Source: Pterois miles (lineage: Eukaryota; Chordata; Actinopteri; Perciformes; Scorpaenidae). Taken from it: a stretch of DNA of 64,000 bases. The stretch spans positions 8,237,501-8,301,500 of the forward strand of contig CAMQGK010000001.1 in assembly GCA_947000775.1 (NCBI GenBank), given 5' to 3'. The notes beneath the pieces were generated by a model that was given only the letters and a program-made list of their open reading frames with translations, ran no database searches and was not told the origin of the DNA. A program made the translations under genes and the position numbers. Positions 35,170 to 48,900 of the stretch are shown here, piece by piece. Each line of letters begins with the position of its first letter. The first letter of the stretch is position 1.

Positions 35170-35760
35170 AGGTTATACTAGTTTTGAATTTTCTGTTTTA
35201 TTTAATTTTAGTTTTCAATGTGTTAGCTAGTTTTTGTTTGTTTCAGTTTTCAGAAATTTAATTTTTAGATTTTTAGCTTTCATTTTTATATATTTAATTT
35301 TATATATTTAGTTAGTTTAGTTATATAGTTTTTTAGTTGTAGTTTTAGTAGTTATATAATTTGTTTTAAATTTTATATACTTAATTTTTATATATTTTGT
35401 TTTAGTTTTATACTGTATGGTATTTAGTGTTTAGTTTGAGTATTTTTATATTTTGTTTTTATATATTTTGTTGTAATTTTATATATTTATATTGTTTATA
35501 TTATATATATTCAGCTTTAGTTTTTATATATTTCGTTTCATTTTATATATTTCATTTTTATATATTTAGTTTTAGTTTTTATATTACATATTTAGTTTCA
35601 GTAGTTATATATTTAATTTTTATTTATTTAATTTCAGTTTTTATACTGTATTTTGTTTTTATATTTAGTTTCCATATTCTAGATATTTAATTTCTAATAT
35701 ATATAATATATCTAATTTCACTTTTTATATATTTATTTTTTTATATTTAAATGTGCAATT
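35170..35760. repeat. AT-rich low-complexity block (tttagtttttatata type)
   Basis: Short irregular repeats of ttttagttttatatattta. It ends near a ggcagccct motif at 35803. The frame 35427-35690 is a Phe/Tyr/Ile-rich artefact. Confidence 0.75.
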
Positions 35761-36339
35761 AATTTGTGATTATTCGTCAGTAATAAATATTTTAATAGAT
35801 TGGCAGCCCTAGGGTAAATATTTGCATCCAGGCCTACAATATACAGTATAACCACGCTGCACATAAGTAAATATAAAATGCTGTGAAATAAATATGAAAA
35901 TACACTAAAATGCACCATTTATGAAGTTATGTATCCACGCTGTCTCCATGTTCACTGTTTACATCTGACAAATACCAGAAATAAAAATCCCCAGAACACT
36001 GAAATAGTAAAAACAATAATGACTGATCAATACTCCACCAGGTGGCCACAAACAGCCAGCGCGCCAAACGGTGCAGGTCAGACAAACGTGACTAAGATGG
36101 CCGCCGTGTGTCACCTGAGCAGCTTCTCATCGGCCCAAACTCTCCTGTTTAAACGGTGAGTCACTAACATCTGCCACAACAACATCTGGTGATGTTACTG
36201 ATCCTAAAGACCAGGACGTCCTGTTTTCAGAACGGTATCAATATCTCGTATCAATACATCAATAGATCCTCCTTATGACGTCTTGTTGCTTCTAAGCCAC
36301 ATGGTACAACTAGTTAGACCTGGTACTAGTCCGCTGGGC

Positions 36340-37035
36340 CAAGTATTAAAGTGTCCGTTTTTTAAACGGAGTTTGGTGTGTGGAAGGTCATGTTGCTAAG
36401 AAACCTTTAAATGGTTAACAGTGATGTAGTCGTAGACTCGTTGGCACGGCAGGCACGTTGATATTAAAGTGCCAGATTTTTGAATGGAGTTTGGTGTGTA
36501 GAGGTGAGTCTGGTGGAGAGTAGTTGGTACAGAGAAGCTCTCCAACACAGCACGTGGCGGGAGTAATTACCAACCAGCACGTTAGTATTAAAGTACCAGA
36601 TATTGAATGTTTGAGTTTGGTGCTTAAAACGGCATCCGGTGTTCAGTAGTTGATGATAGAGAGGCTCTGAAATGTGTAGCAGTTGTGATTGACAGCAAGC
36701 ACGTTAGCATTAAAGCGCCAGCTTTTTGAATGGAGTTTGGTGGGTTGAAGTGCGTCTTGCCAGCAGACCTTTAAAAGAGTAACACGGGTGTCCTTATTGA
36801 TTTCACCTACCTAGTTCACATCTAGGCAGCAGATGCGATTGGCAACAAGCACGTTAGCGTTAAAACGACCGATTTCTGAACAGAGTTTGGTGCGTTGAGG
36901 CGCGTCTGATGGAGAGTAGTTTATGATACAGAGAAGTGCAGAATGTGATCGACAGCAAGTACAGTGGCATTAAAGTAGCAGACTTTTTAATGGAGTTTGG
37001 TGAGTAGAAGCACATCTGATGGAGAGTAGACGTTG
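36340..37035. repeat. diverged tandem array, about six units of 110-150 bp
   Basis: The landmark attaaagtgccag with a following gagtttggtg recurs at about 36345, 36461, 36587, 36707, 36857 and 36968. Intervening text also matches (gatggagagtagtt, gatacagagaag). Units are diverged, so the array is old. Confidence 0.75.
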
Positions 37036-37589
37036 TTGTTTGTTGTGTATCTGTCCACCTGCCCTGTGCTTACCTGAGCAGGTGGTAGGTTCCAGCCAGG
37101 TGAGGCCGATGATGATGATGATGATGATGAAGGCTGCAGATTTTATCTGTGAATATGCTCCTTTATTGTTTAAGTCGGAGTTCGTCTGTTTCACTGATAC
37201 TGTTTCCTCTAAACATCACATTTTTACATGGACTCTGGTCTACAGTGCTGCTTGCTTCACCTCTGTGTCTGTAGATGCAGGAGATTCCTGCTCATGGAAA
37301 ATAATAAAAGGTATTAACAAGTGTCTGCATGAAGACTTGGTGGTAGATTATCTGTCGCTGACACTGGTCTTCTTCCCACAGTTCCAGGTCTTCAGTGATC
37401 CGGAGGTGAGGTGGAGCTGCAGCGACACCCAGAGGATCAGCAGCAGAACTGCAGGTCAGTTCAAATCCGCTCGTTTTTATACACATTGTTTAACACATGT
37501 GAATGATTTCATGCATTTATGAAGGTGTTTCTACATCAGCAGCATGGGTGTAGAATATATTCCTGCATTTCTCCCTATATTCCTCCCAA

Positions 37590-37635
37590 ATTTCCCTCCG
37601 GGGATTAATAAAGGTTCATCTTATCTTATCTTAGA
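37590..37635 (+). mobile_element. 3' tail of a fish SINE/LINE
   Basis: tttccctccggggattaata and aaggttcatc followed by TCTTA repeats. Same tail as the SINE at 19248 and, inverted, the piece at 5953. Confidence 0.6.
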
Positions 37636-38189
37636 AGCTCCTTAACTGACGAAATCATTTCTAAATCACTTGGTGCAATTTACACAAAATCCTGGCCTCT
37701 AGTTTTCAGGGTTCCTACCTATGCTGTATGGAAAAGGATTTTAGAGATTTCCTAGTCTGGAAAAGGATGGAAAAAAGAAAAGAGAGTCTGAGAAATTAGC
37801 CCCATTCTGTTTATAAAAAAACAAAACATAAATGAATCATACAAGCAGAGTGTTTTTCATGTTTTTCATGACATTACAGCACCCAGAGGCTGTCTGCCCT
37901 GTGACCGCTATAATCTATGATGCAATGTTCACACCTTTATATCACAATTATTATATTAGAATTGAAACCCACACATCTAGGGACTTTTGTAAAATCTCTA
38001 AATGAGTCCAGTAAAAATGTTTGATTTTCAGCATATATGTAGTCAGAGATGTCTGAAGTCAAATATATCAGGAATTAGTGATTAGTGGGATTTTCTTTTT
38101 TATTTATAAGGGACGTGTAATGTTTTATACTTCTGAACATGAAAGCTTCTATTTGTTTTATTTTAGACACCAAACCTTTGATTTAATAT

Positions 38190-38430
38190 ACTGTAGTGTA
38201 CTATCGTGTATTGTTCTTTACAGTACTTTAATGTACTGTAGTGTGATATTGTGTATTGGACTTTAATGTACTGTAATGTACTATAGTGTATTGTACTCTA
38301 CAGTACTTTAATATTCTGTATTGCACTTTAATGTACTGTAGTGTGATATACTGTATTGGACTTTAATGTACTGTAGTGTACTATCATGTATTGTACTTAA
38401 CATTACTTTCATGTACTGTAGTGCTGTAGT
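38190..38430. repeat. TACTGTAGTG-type degenerate repeat
   Basis: Copies of ctttaatgtactgtagtgt with gtattgtac/gtattgga between them, at roughly 35-60-bp spacing. Confidence 0.75.
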
Positions 38431-41400
38431 ATAAAACACTGAACCACAGTTCACAATAACAAAAAATTATTTTCACACATTAAATCAAATCAAGAGTTTT
38501 GAGGAAAATACTTTCTTAGTAATGAACTTGTACTTGTAATTAAATGTACTTTATTTGATATTTTATACTTCTAGTACATTTTACTCTGCGTCATTTAACT
38601 GACAGCAAAAGTTATGTGTTACTTGAACATTTTACATTAAAACGCACAATCTTCTATTAAATTATGACAGATTACTTTTCGTACTTTAAGTACATTTCAC
38701 TGATAATACTTGTACTTTTACCTAAGTAAGACTTTGAATGCAGAAGTTTTTAATCAATGTCAGAAGTAATTATTATCAATCAAGTAATTTATATTTGAGG
38801 ACAAATTGTTCACGTTCTCCGCTACCTCAGAAATCTCATCGATACTATGCGACTGTAGAAATCATTTTAATGTCGACTAACATCTGACAGCTGAACTCAG
38901 ATCACAGCTGGAGTCAGTCAATCGAAGGAAAGTTGTGTTTAGTTTGTAGATGCCGTTAAGTTCCTTTGCTTTGGTAATAAGAAGCCTTGTTTTCCTCAGC
39001 TCAGTGGGATTAGCTCCACCCGTCCTCTCCTCCCTGCAGCTGAAAACAAGCTGACCCCAGTGAAGGCTGCTGTGTTTGCAGGCTGAGCAGACGACTGCTG
39101 CCCAACACAAAACTGTCCGGTAAGAAACGATTTCTCATTTCAGAACGACTTTTATATTCATATACTATTACTTTTTATGAAATAATATATAACAGTTTTC
39201 CACATACTTTACTAAGACTTATTTTGACTGACTTTTTTTGATGTACTATACTATGACTTTTTTCGACATACTGTACTATGACTTTTTTCAACATGATATA
39301 CTATGACTTTTTTGACATGATATACTTTTTTTCGACATACTATACTATGACTTTTTTCGACATACTATACTATGACTTTTTCTTACATAATATAACATGA
39401 CTTTTTTTTGACATACTATACTATGACTTTTTTCGACATACTATACTATGACTTTTTTTACATAATAAAACATGACTTTTTTTTGACATGCTATACTATG
39501 ACTTTTTTCGACATGCTATACTATGACTTTTTTCGACATGCTATACTATGACTTTATTCGACATAATATGCTACGACTTTTTTTCGACATACTATACTAT
39601 GACTTTTTCTTACATAATATACCATGACTTTTTTTCAACATGCTATACTATGACTTTATTCGACATACTGTACTATGACTTTTTTTCTACATACTATACT
39701 ATGACTTTTCTTCGACATGCTATACTAAGACTTCTTTGACCTACTATACTATGACTTTTTTCGACATACTATACAAAGACTTTTTTTCGACATAATATAC
39801 TGACTTTTTTCATCATGCTATATTATGACTGTTTTTTGACATACTATACTCTTTTTTCTACATACTATACTATGACTTTTTTCGACATGCTATACTATGA
39901 CTTTTTTCGACATGCTATACTGTGACATTTTTCGACATACTATACTGTGACTTTTTTCGACATGCTATACTGTGACATTTTTCGACATACTATACTATGA
40001 CTTTTTTCGACATGCTATACTATGACTTTTTTCGACATGCTATACTATGACTTTTTTCGACATGCTATACTATGACTTTTTTCGACATGCTATACTATGA
40101 CTTTTTTCGACATGCTATACTATGACTTTTTTCGACATAATATACTGACTTTTTTCATCATGCTATATTATGACTGTTTTTTGACATACTATACTCTTTT
40201 TTCTACATACTATACTATGACTTTTTTCGACATGCTATACTATGACTTTTTTCGACATGCTATACTGTGACATTTTTCGACATGCTATACTGTGACTTTT
40301 TTCGACATGCTATACTGTGACATTTTTCGACATGCTATACTACGACTTTTTTCGACATGCTATACTATGACTTTTTTCGACATGCTATACTATGACTTTT
40401 TTCGACATGCTATACTGTGACATTTTTCGACATACTATACTATGACTTTTTTCGACATGCTATACTATGACTTTTTTCGACATGCTATACTATGACTTTT
40501 TTCGACATGCTATACTATGACTTTTTTCGACATGCTATACTATGACTTTTTTCGACATGCTATACTATGACTTTTTTCGACATGCTATACTATGACTTTT
40601 TTCGACATGCTATACTGTGACATTTTTCGACATACTATACTGTGACTTTTTTGACATGCTTTATTGTGACTTTTTTCGAAATGCTATACTGTGACTTTTT
40701 TCGACATACTATACTGTGACATTTTTCGACATACTACACAGTACTTTTTTGACATACTATACTGTGACTTTTTTTCGACATGCTATACTATGACTTTTTT
40801 TCGACATGCTATACTATGACTTTTTTTCGACATGCTATACTATGCTTTTTTTCGACATGCTATACTATGACTTTTTTTCGACATGCTATACTATGACTTT
40901 TTTCGACATGCTATACTATGACTTTTTTTCGACATGCTATACTATGACTTTTTTTCGACATGCTATACTATGACTTTTTTTCGACATGCTATACTATGAC
41001 TTTTTTTTCGACATGCTATACTATGACTTTTTTTCGACATGCTATACTATGACTTTTTTTCGACATGCTATACTATGACTTTTTTTCGACATGCTAACTA
41101 TGACTTTTTTTCGACATGCTATACTATGACTTTTTTCGACATGCTATACTATGACTTTTTTTCGACATGCTATACTATGACTTTTTTTCGACATGCTATA
41201 CTATGACTTTTTTTCGACATGCTATACTATGACTTTTTTTTTCGACATGCTATACTATGACTTTTTTTCGACATGCTATACTATGACTTTTTTTCATGCT
41301 TCTATGCTTTTTTCGACATGATATACTTTTTTTCGACATCTATACTATGACTTTTTCTTACATAATATACATGCTTTTTTGACATACTATATGACTTTTT

Positions 41401-41726
41401 TCGACATACTATACTATGACTTTTTCTTACATAATATAACATGACTTTTTTTGACATACTATACTATGACTTTTTTTTCGACATACTATACTATGACTTT
41501 TTTCGACATGCTATACTATGACTTTTTTCGACATGCTATACTATGACTTTTTACGACATGCTATACTACGACTTTTTACGACATGCTATACTACGACTTT
41601 TTACGACATGCTATACTATGACTTTATTCGACATAATATACTACGACTTTTTTTCGACATGCTATACTATGACTTTTTTTTCGACATGCCATACTATGAC
41701 TTTTTTCGACATGCTATACTATGACT

Positions 41727-41794
41727 TTTTTTTTCGACATGCTATGCTATGACTTTTTTGTTGAAAAGTCATAGCATAGCATGTCGAAAAAAAA
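41727..41794. repeat. 31-bp perfect inverted repeat inside satellite 1 (copy 1)
   Basis: 41727-41757 (cgacatgctatgctatgact with flanking T) pairs with 41764-41794 (agtcatagcatagcatgtcg with flanking A) across a 6-base loop, ttgttg. Here one monomer is inverted relative to the array. Confidence 0.9.
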
Positions 41795-42536
41795 GTCATA
41801 TAATATACTATACTTTTTTTTCAACATGCTTTACTGACTTTTTTCGACATATTGTACTATGACTTTTTTTGACATACTATACTATGCCTTTTTTCGACAT
41901 ACTATACTATGACTTTATTCGACATACTATACTATGACTTTTTCTTACATAATATACCATGACTTTTTTTTGACATACTATACTTGACTTTTTTTTTGGC
42001 ATACTATACTATGACTTTATTCGACATACTATACTATGACTTTTTTCGACATACTATACTGACTATTCGACATATTATACTATGACTTTTTTTCGACATG
42101 CTATACTATGACTTTTTTCGACATGATATACTCTTTTTTTCGACATACTATACTATGACTTTTTCTTACATAATATAACATGACTTTTTTTGACATACTA
42201 TATGACTTTTTTCGACATACTATACTATGACTTTTTCTTACATAATATAACATGACTTTTTTTGACATACTATACTATGACTTTTTTTCGACATACTATA
42301 CTATGACTTTTTTCGACATGCTATACTATGACTTTTTTCGACATGCTATACTATGACTTTTTACGACATGCTATACTACGACTTTTTACGACATGCTATA
42401 CTACGACTTTTTACGACATGCTATACTATGACTTTATTCGACATAATATACTACGACTTTTTTTCGACATGCTATACTATGACTTTTTTTTCGACATGCC
42501 ATACTATGACTTTTTTCGACATGCTATACTATGACT

Positions 42537-42604
42537 TTTTTTTTCGACATGCTATGCTATGACTTTTTTGTTGAAAAGTCATAGCATAGCATGTCGAAAA
42601 AAAC
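42537..42604. repeat. inverted repeat inside satellite 1 (copy 2)
   Basis: The same hairpin as at 41727-41794, exactly 810 bp further on, with a slightly shortened A run on the right. It is part of the 810-bp duplication. Confidence 0.9.
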
Positions 42605-43689
42605 TCATATAATATACTATACTTTTTTTCAACATGCTTTACTGAATTTTTTCGACATATTGTACTATGACTTTTTTTGACATACTATACTATGCCTTTT
42701 TTCGACATACTATACTATGACTTTATTCGACATACTATACTATGACTTTTTCTTACATAATATACCATGACTTTTTTTTGACATATATACTTTTTTTTTT
42801 GGCATACTATACTATGACTTTATTCGACATACTATACTATGACTTTTTTCGACATACTATACTGACTATTCGACATATTATACTATGACTTTTTGCGACA
42901 TACTTTACTATGACTTTTTTTCGACATATTGTACTATGACTTTATTCGACATGCTATACTATGACTTTTAGTAAGTCAGATTTCTTTGATGTTGAAAAAT
43001 TCATGAAAACGGTCATATTATAACATGTAAAATGATTCTACGTTGAAATAGTCGTTTTGTAAAATGCTGAAAAATTTTACAAAAAAATTGTCAGTATAGT
43101 ATGTCGATATTTTTCGATGAAAACGTCAAATTTCTTTGATGTTGAAAAAAATCATGAAAACGGTCACATTATAGCATGTAAAATGATTCTACGTTGAAAT
43201 AAAGTCATTTTATGAAATGTTGAAAAATTTTACAAAAAAAAATGTTATAGTATCTCGATTTTGAAATTTCTTTGATGTTGAAACAAATCATGAAAATGGT
43301 CATATTATAGCATGTAAAATGATTCTATGGTGAAATAAACTCGTTTTGTGAAATGCTGAAAAATTTTACAAAAAAAAATGTAATAGTATAGTATGTCGAA
43401 ATTTTTCGATGAAAACGTCAAATTTCTTTGATGTCGACAAAAATTATGAAATCGGTCACATTATAGCATGTAAAATGATTCTATGGTGGAATAAACTTAT
43501 TCTGTGAAATGCTGGAAAATTTTAATAGAAAAAAAGTCATAGTATAGTATCTAAAATTTCTTTGATGTTGATACAAATCATGAAAACGGTCATATTATAG
43601 CATGTAAAATGATTCTATGGTGGAATAAACTCATTTTGTGAAATGCTGAAAAATTTTACAAAAAAAATGTCATAGTATAGTATGTCGAA

Positions 43690-45810
43690 ATTTTTAAATG
43701 AAAACGTCAAAAATTTTTAATATTGAAAAAAATCATGAAAACGGTCATATTATAGCATGTAAAATGATTCTACGTTGAAATAAAGTCATTTTGTGAAATG
43801 TTGACAAATTTTATAAAAAAAAATGTCATAGTATAGTATGTCGAAATTTTTCGATGAAAACGTCAATATTTTTTAATGTTGAAAAAAATCATGAAAACGG
43901 TCATATTATAGCATGTAAAATTATTCTACGGTGAAAAGAAATCATTTTGTGAAATGTTGACAAATTTTACAAAAAAAAGTCATAGTATAGTATGTCGAAA
44001 TTTTTCGATGAATACGTCAAAATTTTTTAATGTTGAAAAAAATCATGAAAACGGTCATATTATAGCATGTAAAATGATTCTACGGTGAAATGAAGTCATT
44101 TAGTGTAATGTTGAAAAATTTTACAAAAAAAAGTAATAGTATAGTATGTCGAAATTTTTCAATGAAAACGTCAATTTTTTAATATTGAAAAAAATCATGA
44201 AAACGGTCATATTATAGCATGTAAAATGATTCTACGTTGAAATAAAGTCATTTTGTGAAATGTTGAGAAATTTTACAAAAAAAATGTTATAGTATAGTAT
44301 CTCAAATTTTTTAATATTGAAAAAAATCATGAAAACGGTCATATTATAGCATGTAAAATGATTCTACAGTGAAAAGAAGTCATTTAGTGAAATGTTGAAA
44401 AAATTTTACAAAAAAAAGTCATAGTATAGTATGTCGAAATTTTTCAATGAAAACGTAAAAATTTTTTAATGTTGAAAAAAATCATGAAAACGGTCATATT
44501 ATAGCATGTAAAATGATTCTATGGTGAAATAAACTCATTTTGTGAAATGTTGAAAAATTTTATAAAAAAAAGTCATAGTATAGTATGTCGAAATTTTTCA
44601 ATGAAAACGTCAAATTTCTTTGATGTTGACAAAAATTATGAAATCGGTCACATTATAGCATGTAAAATGATTCTATGGTGAAATAAACTCATTTTGTGAA
44701 ATGTTGAAAAAATTTTACAAAAAAAATGTCATAGTAAAGTATGTCAAAATTTTTCGATGAAAACGTCAAAAATTTTTAATATTGAAAAAAATCTTGAAAA
44801 CGGTCATATTATAGCATGTAAAATGATTCTACGTTGAAATAAAGTCATTTTGTGAAATGTTGACAAATTTTATATAAAAAATGTCATAGTATAGTATGTC
44901 GAAATTTTTCGATAAATACGTCAAAATTTTTTAATGTTGAAAAAAAACATGAAAACGGTCATATTATAGCATGTAAAATGATTCTACGGTGAAAAGAAGT
45001 CATTTTGTGAAATGTTGACAAATTTTACAAAAAAAAGTCATAGTATAGTATGTCGAACTTTTTCGATGAATACGTCAAAATTTTTTAATGTTGAAAAAAA
45101 TCATGAAAACGGTCATATTAGAGCATGTAAAATGATTCTACGGTGAAATGAAGTCATTTAGTGTAATGTTGAAAAATTTTACAAAAAAAAGTAATAGTAT
45201 AGTATGTCGAAATTTTTCAATGAAAACGTCATTTCATTTTTTAATATTGAAAAAAATCATGAAAACGGTCATATTATAGCATGTAAAATGATTCTACGTT
45301 GAAATAAAGTCATTTTGTGAAATGTTGAGAAATTTTACAAAAAAAAATGTTATAGTATAGTATCTCAAATTTTTTAATATTGAAAAAAATCATGAAAACG
45401 GTCATATTATAGCATGTAAAATGATTCTACAGTGAAAAGAAGTCATTTAGTGAAATGTTGAAAAATTTTACAAAAAAAAGTCATAGTATAGTATGTCGAA
45501 ATTTTTCAATGAAAACGTAAAAATTTTTTAATGTTGAAAAAAATCATGAAAACGGTCATATTATAGCATGTAAAATGATTCTATGGTGAAATAAACTCAT
45601 TTTGTGAAATGTTGAAAAATTTTATAAAAAAAGTCATAGTATAGTATGTCGAAATTTTTCAATGAAAACGTCAAATTTCTTTGATGTTGACAAAAATTAT
45701 GAAATCGGTCACATTATAGCATGTAAAATGATTCTATGGTGAAATAAACTCATTTTGTGAAATGTTGAAAAAATTTTACAAAAAAAATGTCATAGTACAG
45801 TATGTCGAAA
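43690..45810. repeat. higher-order duplication of about 1.06 kb in satellite 2
   Basis: Rare variants recur in the same order: gtaatagtatagtatgtcga at 44133 and 45191 (1058 bp apart), and aaatttttaatattgaaaaa preceded by aaaacgtcaa near 43710 and 44767. About seven monomers make up one block. Confidence 0.8.
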
Positions 45811-45929
45811 TTTTTCGATGAAAACGTCAAATTTCTTTGATGTTGACAAAAATCATGAAAACGGTCATATTATAGCATGTAAAATGATTCTACGGTGAAA
45901 TGAAGTCATTTAGTGAAATGTTGAAAAAT

Positions 45930-48900
45930 TTTACAAAAAAAAGTCATAGTATAGTATGTCGAAATTTTTCAATGAAAACGTCAAAATTTTTTAATATTGA
46001 AAAAAATCATGAAAACGGTCATATTATAGCATGTAAAATGATTCTACGTTGAAATAAAGTCATTTTGTGAAATGTTGAAAAATTTTACAAAATAAATGTC
46101 ATAGTATAGTATGTCGAAATTTTTCGATGAATATGTCAAAATTTTTTAATGTTGAAGAAAATCATGAAAACGGTCATATTATAGCATGTAAAATGATTCT
46201 ACGGTGAAAAGAAGTCATTTTGTGAAATGTTGAGAAATTTTACAAAAATAAGGTTATAGTATAGTATCTCAAATTTCTTTGATGTTGAAAAAAATCATGA
46301 AAACGGTCATATTATAGCATGTAAAATGATTCTACGTTGAAATAAAGTCATTTTGTGACATGTTGAGAAATTTTACAAAAAAAAATGTTATAGTATAGTA
46401 TGTCGAAATTTTTCAATGAAAACGTCAAATTTCTTTGATGTTGACAAAAATTATGAAATCGGTCATATTATAGAATGTAAAATGATTCTATGTTGAAATA
46501 AAGTCATTTTGTGAAATGTTGAAAAATTTTACAAATAAAATGTTATAGTATAGCATGTCGAAATTTTTCGATGAATACGTCAAAATTCTTTGATGTTGAC
46601 AAAAACTATGAAATCGGTCAAATTATAGCATGTAAAATGATTCTACGGTGAAATAAACTCATTTTGTGAAATGTTGAAAAATTTTAGAAAAAAAGTCATA
46701 GTATAGTATGTCGAAATTTTTCAATGAAAACGTCAAAATTTTTTAATATTGAAAAAAATCATGAAAACGGTCATATTATAGCATGTAAAATGATTCTACG
46801 TTGAAATAAAGTCATTTTGTGAAATGTTGAAAAATTTTACAAAAAAAAGTCATAGTATAGTATGTCGAAATTTTTCAATGAAAACGTCAAAATTCTTTGA
46901 TGTTGACAAAAACTATGAAATCGGTCACATTATAGCATGTAAAATTATTCTACGGTGAAATAAACTTATTCTGTGAAATGCTGAAAAATTTTACAAGAAA
47001 AAATGTCATAGTATAGTATCTGAAATTTCTTTGATGTTGATACAAATCATGAAAACGGTCATATTATAGCATGTAAAATGATTCTATGGTGAAATGAAGT
47101 CATTTAGTGAAATGTTGAAAAATTTTACAAAAAAAATGTTATAGTATAGTATGTCGAAATTTTTCAATGAAAACGTCAAAACTTTTTAATGTTGAAAAAA
47201 ATCATGAAAACGGTCATATTATAGCATGTAAAATGATTCTACGGTGAAATGAAGTCATTTTGTGAAATGTTGAAAAATTTTACAAAAAAAATGTCATAGT
47301 ATAGTATGTCGAAATTTTTCAATGAAAACGTCAAAACTTTTTAATATTGAAAAAAATCATGAAAACGGTCATATTATAGCATGTAAAATGATTCTACGGT
47401 GAAAAGAAGTCATTTTGTGAAATGTTGAGAAATTTTACAAAAAAAATGTCATAGTATAGTATGTCGAAATTTTTCGATGAATACGTCAAAATTTTTTAAT
47501 GTTGAAAAAAATCATGAAAACGGTCATATTATAGCATGTAAAATGATTCTACGTTGAAATAAAGTCATTTAGTGAAATGTTGAAAAATTTTAACAAAAAA
47601 AAGTCATAGTATAGTATGTCGAAATTTTTCGATGAAAACGTCAAAATTCTTTAATGTTGACAAAAACTATGAAATCGGTCACATTATAGCATGTAAAATG
47701 ATTCTACGGTGAAATAAACTCATTTTGTGAAATGTTGAAAAATTTTACAAAAAAAGTCATAGTATAGTATGTCGAAATTTTTCGATGAAAACGTCAAAAT
47801 TCTTTGATGTTGACAAAAACTATGAAATCGGTCACATTATAGCATGTAAAATGATTCTACGGTGAAATAAACTTATTCTGTGAAATGCTGAAAAATTTTA
47901 CAAGAAAAAATGTTAGTATAGTATCTCAAATTTCTTTGATGATACAAATCATGAAAACGGTCATATTATAGCATATAAAATGATTCTACGGTGAAATGAA
48001 GTCATTTAGTGAAATGTTGGAAAATTTTACAAAAAAAAGTCATAGTATAGTATGTCGAAATTTTTCGATGAAAACGTCAAAATTTTTTAATGTTGAAAAA
48101 AAAACATGAAAACGGTCATATTATAGCATGTAAAATGATTCTATGGTGAAAAGAAGTCATTTTGTGAAATGTTGAAAAATTTTACAAAAAAATGTCATAG
48201 TATAGTATGTCGAAATTTTTTCAATGAAAACGTCAAATTTCTTTGATGTTGACAAAAATCATGAAATCGGTCATATTATAGCATGTAAAATGATTCTATG
48301 TTGAAATAAAGTCATTTTGTGAAATGTTGAAAAACTTTACAAAAAAAATGTCATAGTATAGTATGTCGAAATTTTTCGATGAAAATGTCAAAATTTTTTA
48401 ATATTGAAAAAAATCATGAAAACGGTCATATTATAGCATGTAAAATGATTCTACGGTGAAAAGAAGTCATTTTGTGAAATGTTGAGAAATTTTACAAAAA
48501 AAAAGTTATAGTATAGTATCTCGATTTTAAAATTTCTTTGATGTTGAAAAAAATCATGAAAACGGTCATATTATAGCATGTAAAATGATTCTACGTTGAA
48601 ATAAAGTCATTTTGTGAAATGTTGAGAAATTTTACAAAAAAAAATGTTATAGTATAGTATGTCGAAATTTTTCAATGAAAACGTCAAATTTCTTTGATGT
48701 TGACAAAAATCATGAAATCGGTCATATTATAGCATGTAAAATGATTCTATGGTGAAATAAAGTCATTTTGTGAAATGTTGAAAAATTTTACAAATAAAAT
48801 GTTATAGTATAGTATCTCAAATTTCTTTGATGTTGAAACAAATCATGAAAACGGTCGTATTATAGCATGTAAAATGATTCTACGGTGAAATGAAGTCATT

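Larger units (their letters stand above)
32611..39204. other. intergenic stretch with no convincing gene
   Basis: After the last candidate poly(A) signal I see no frame with recognisable protein similarity. The stretch holds TTAGGTTTAGG-type repeats (33930-34060), diverged copies of a unit of about 120 bp (34140-34360, 36340-37030), an AT-rich block (35170-35760), a (GAT)n tract (37107-37131), a retroelement tail (37590-37635) and a TACTGTAGTG-type repeat (38190-38430). Vertebrate NPAS3 is usually followed by EGLN3, but no part of it is visible here. Confidence 0.6.
39205..42970. repeat. satellite 1: 25-bp monomer array, about 150 copies
   Basis: On the + strand the unit is cgacatgctatactatgact followed by a T run, usually 25 bp in total. 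Length varies through the T run (5-9). The 5' part (39.2-39.8 kb) is more varied (catactata, cataatata). The centre (40.0-41.3 kb) is very uniform, and the 3' part (41.3-42.97 kb) is varied again. It contains an 810-bp duplication, a duplicated piece 345 bp apart (39811, 40156) and two inverted units. Frames such as MTFFDMLYYDF are repeat artefacts. Confidence 0.97.

Noticed and set aside
41518..42562. Frames with repeating YYDF/FFDMLYYD peptides
   Set aside because: Translation of the 25-bp satellite 1; duplicated exactly 810 bp apart as DNA, not as genes.
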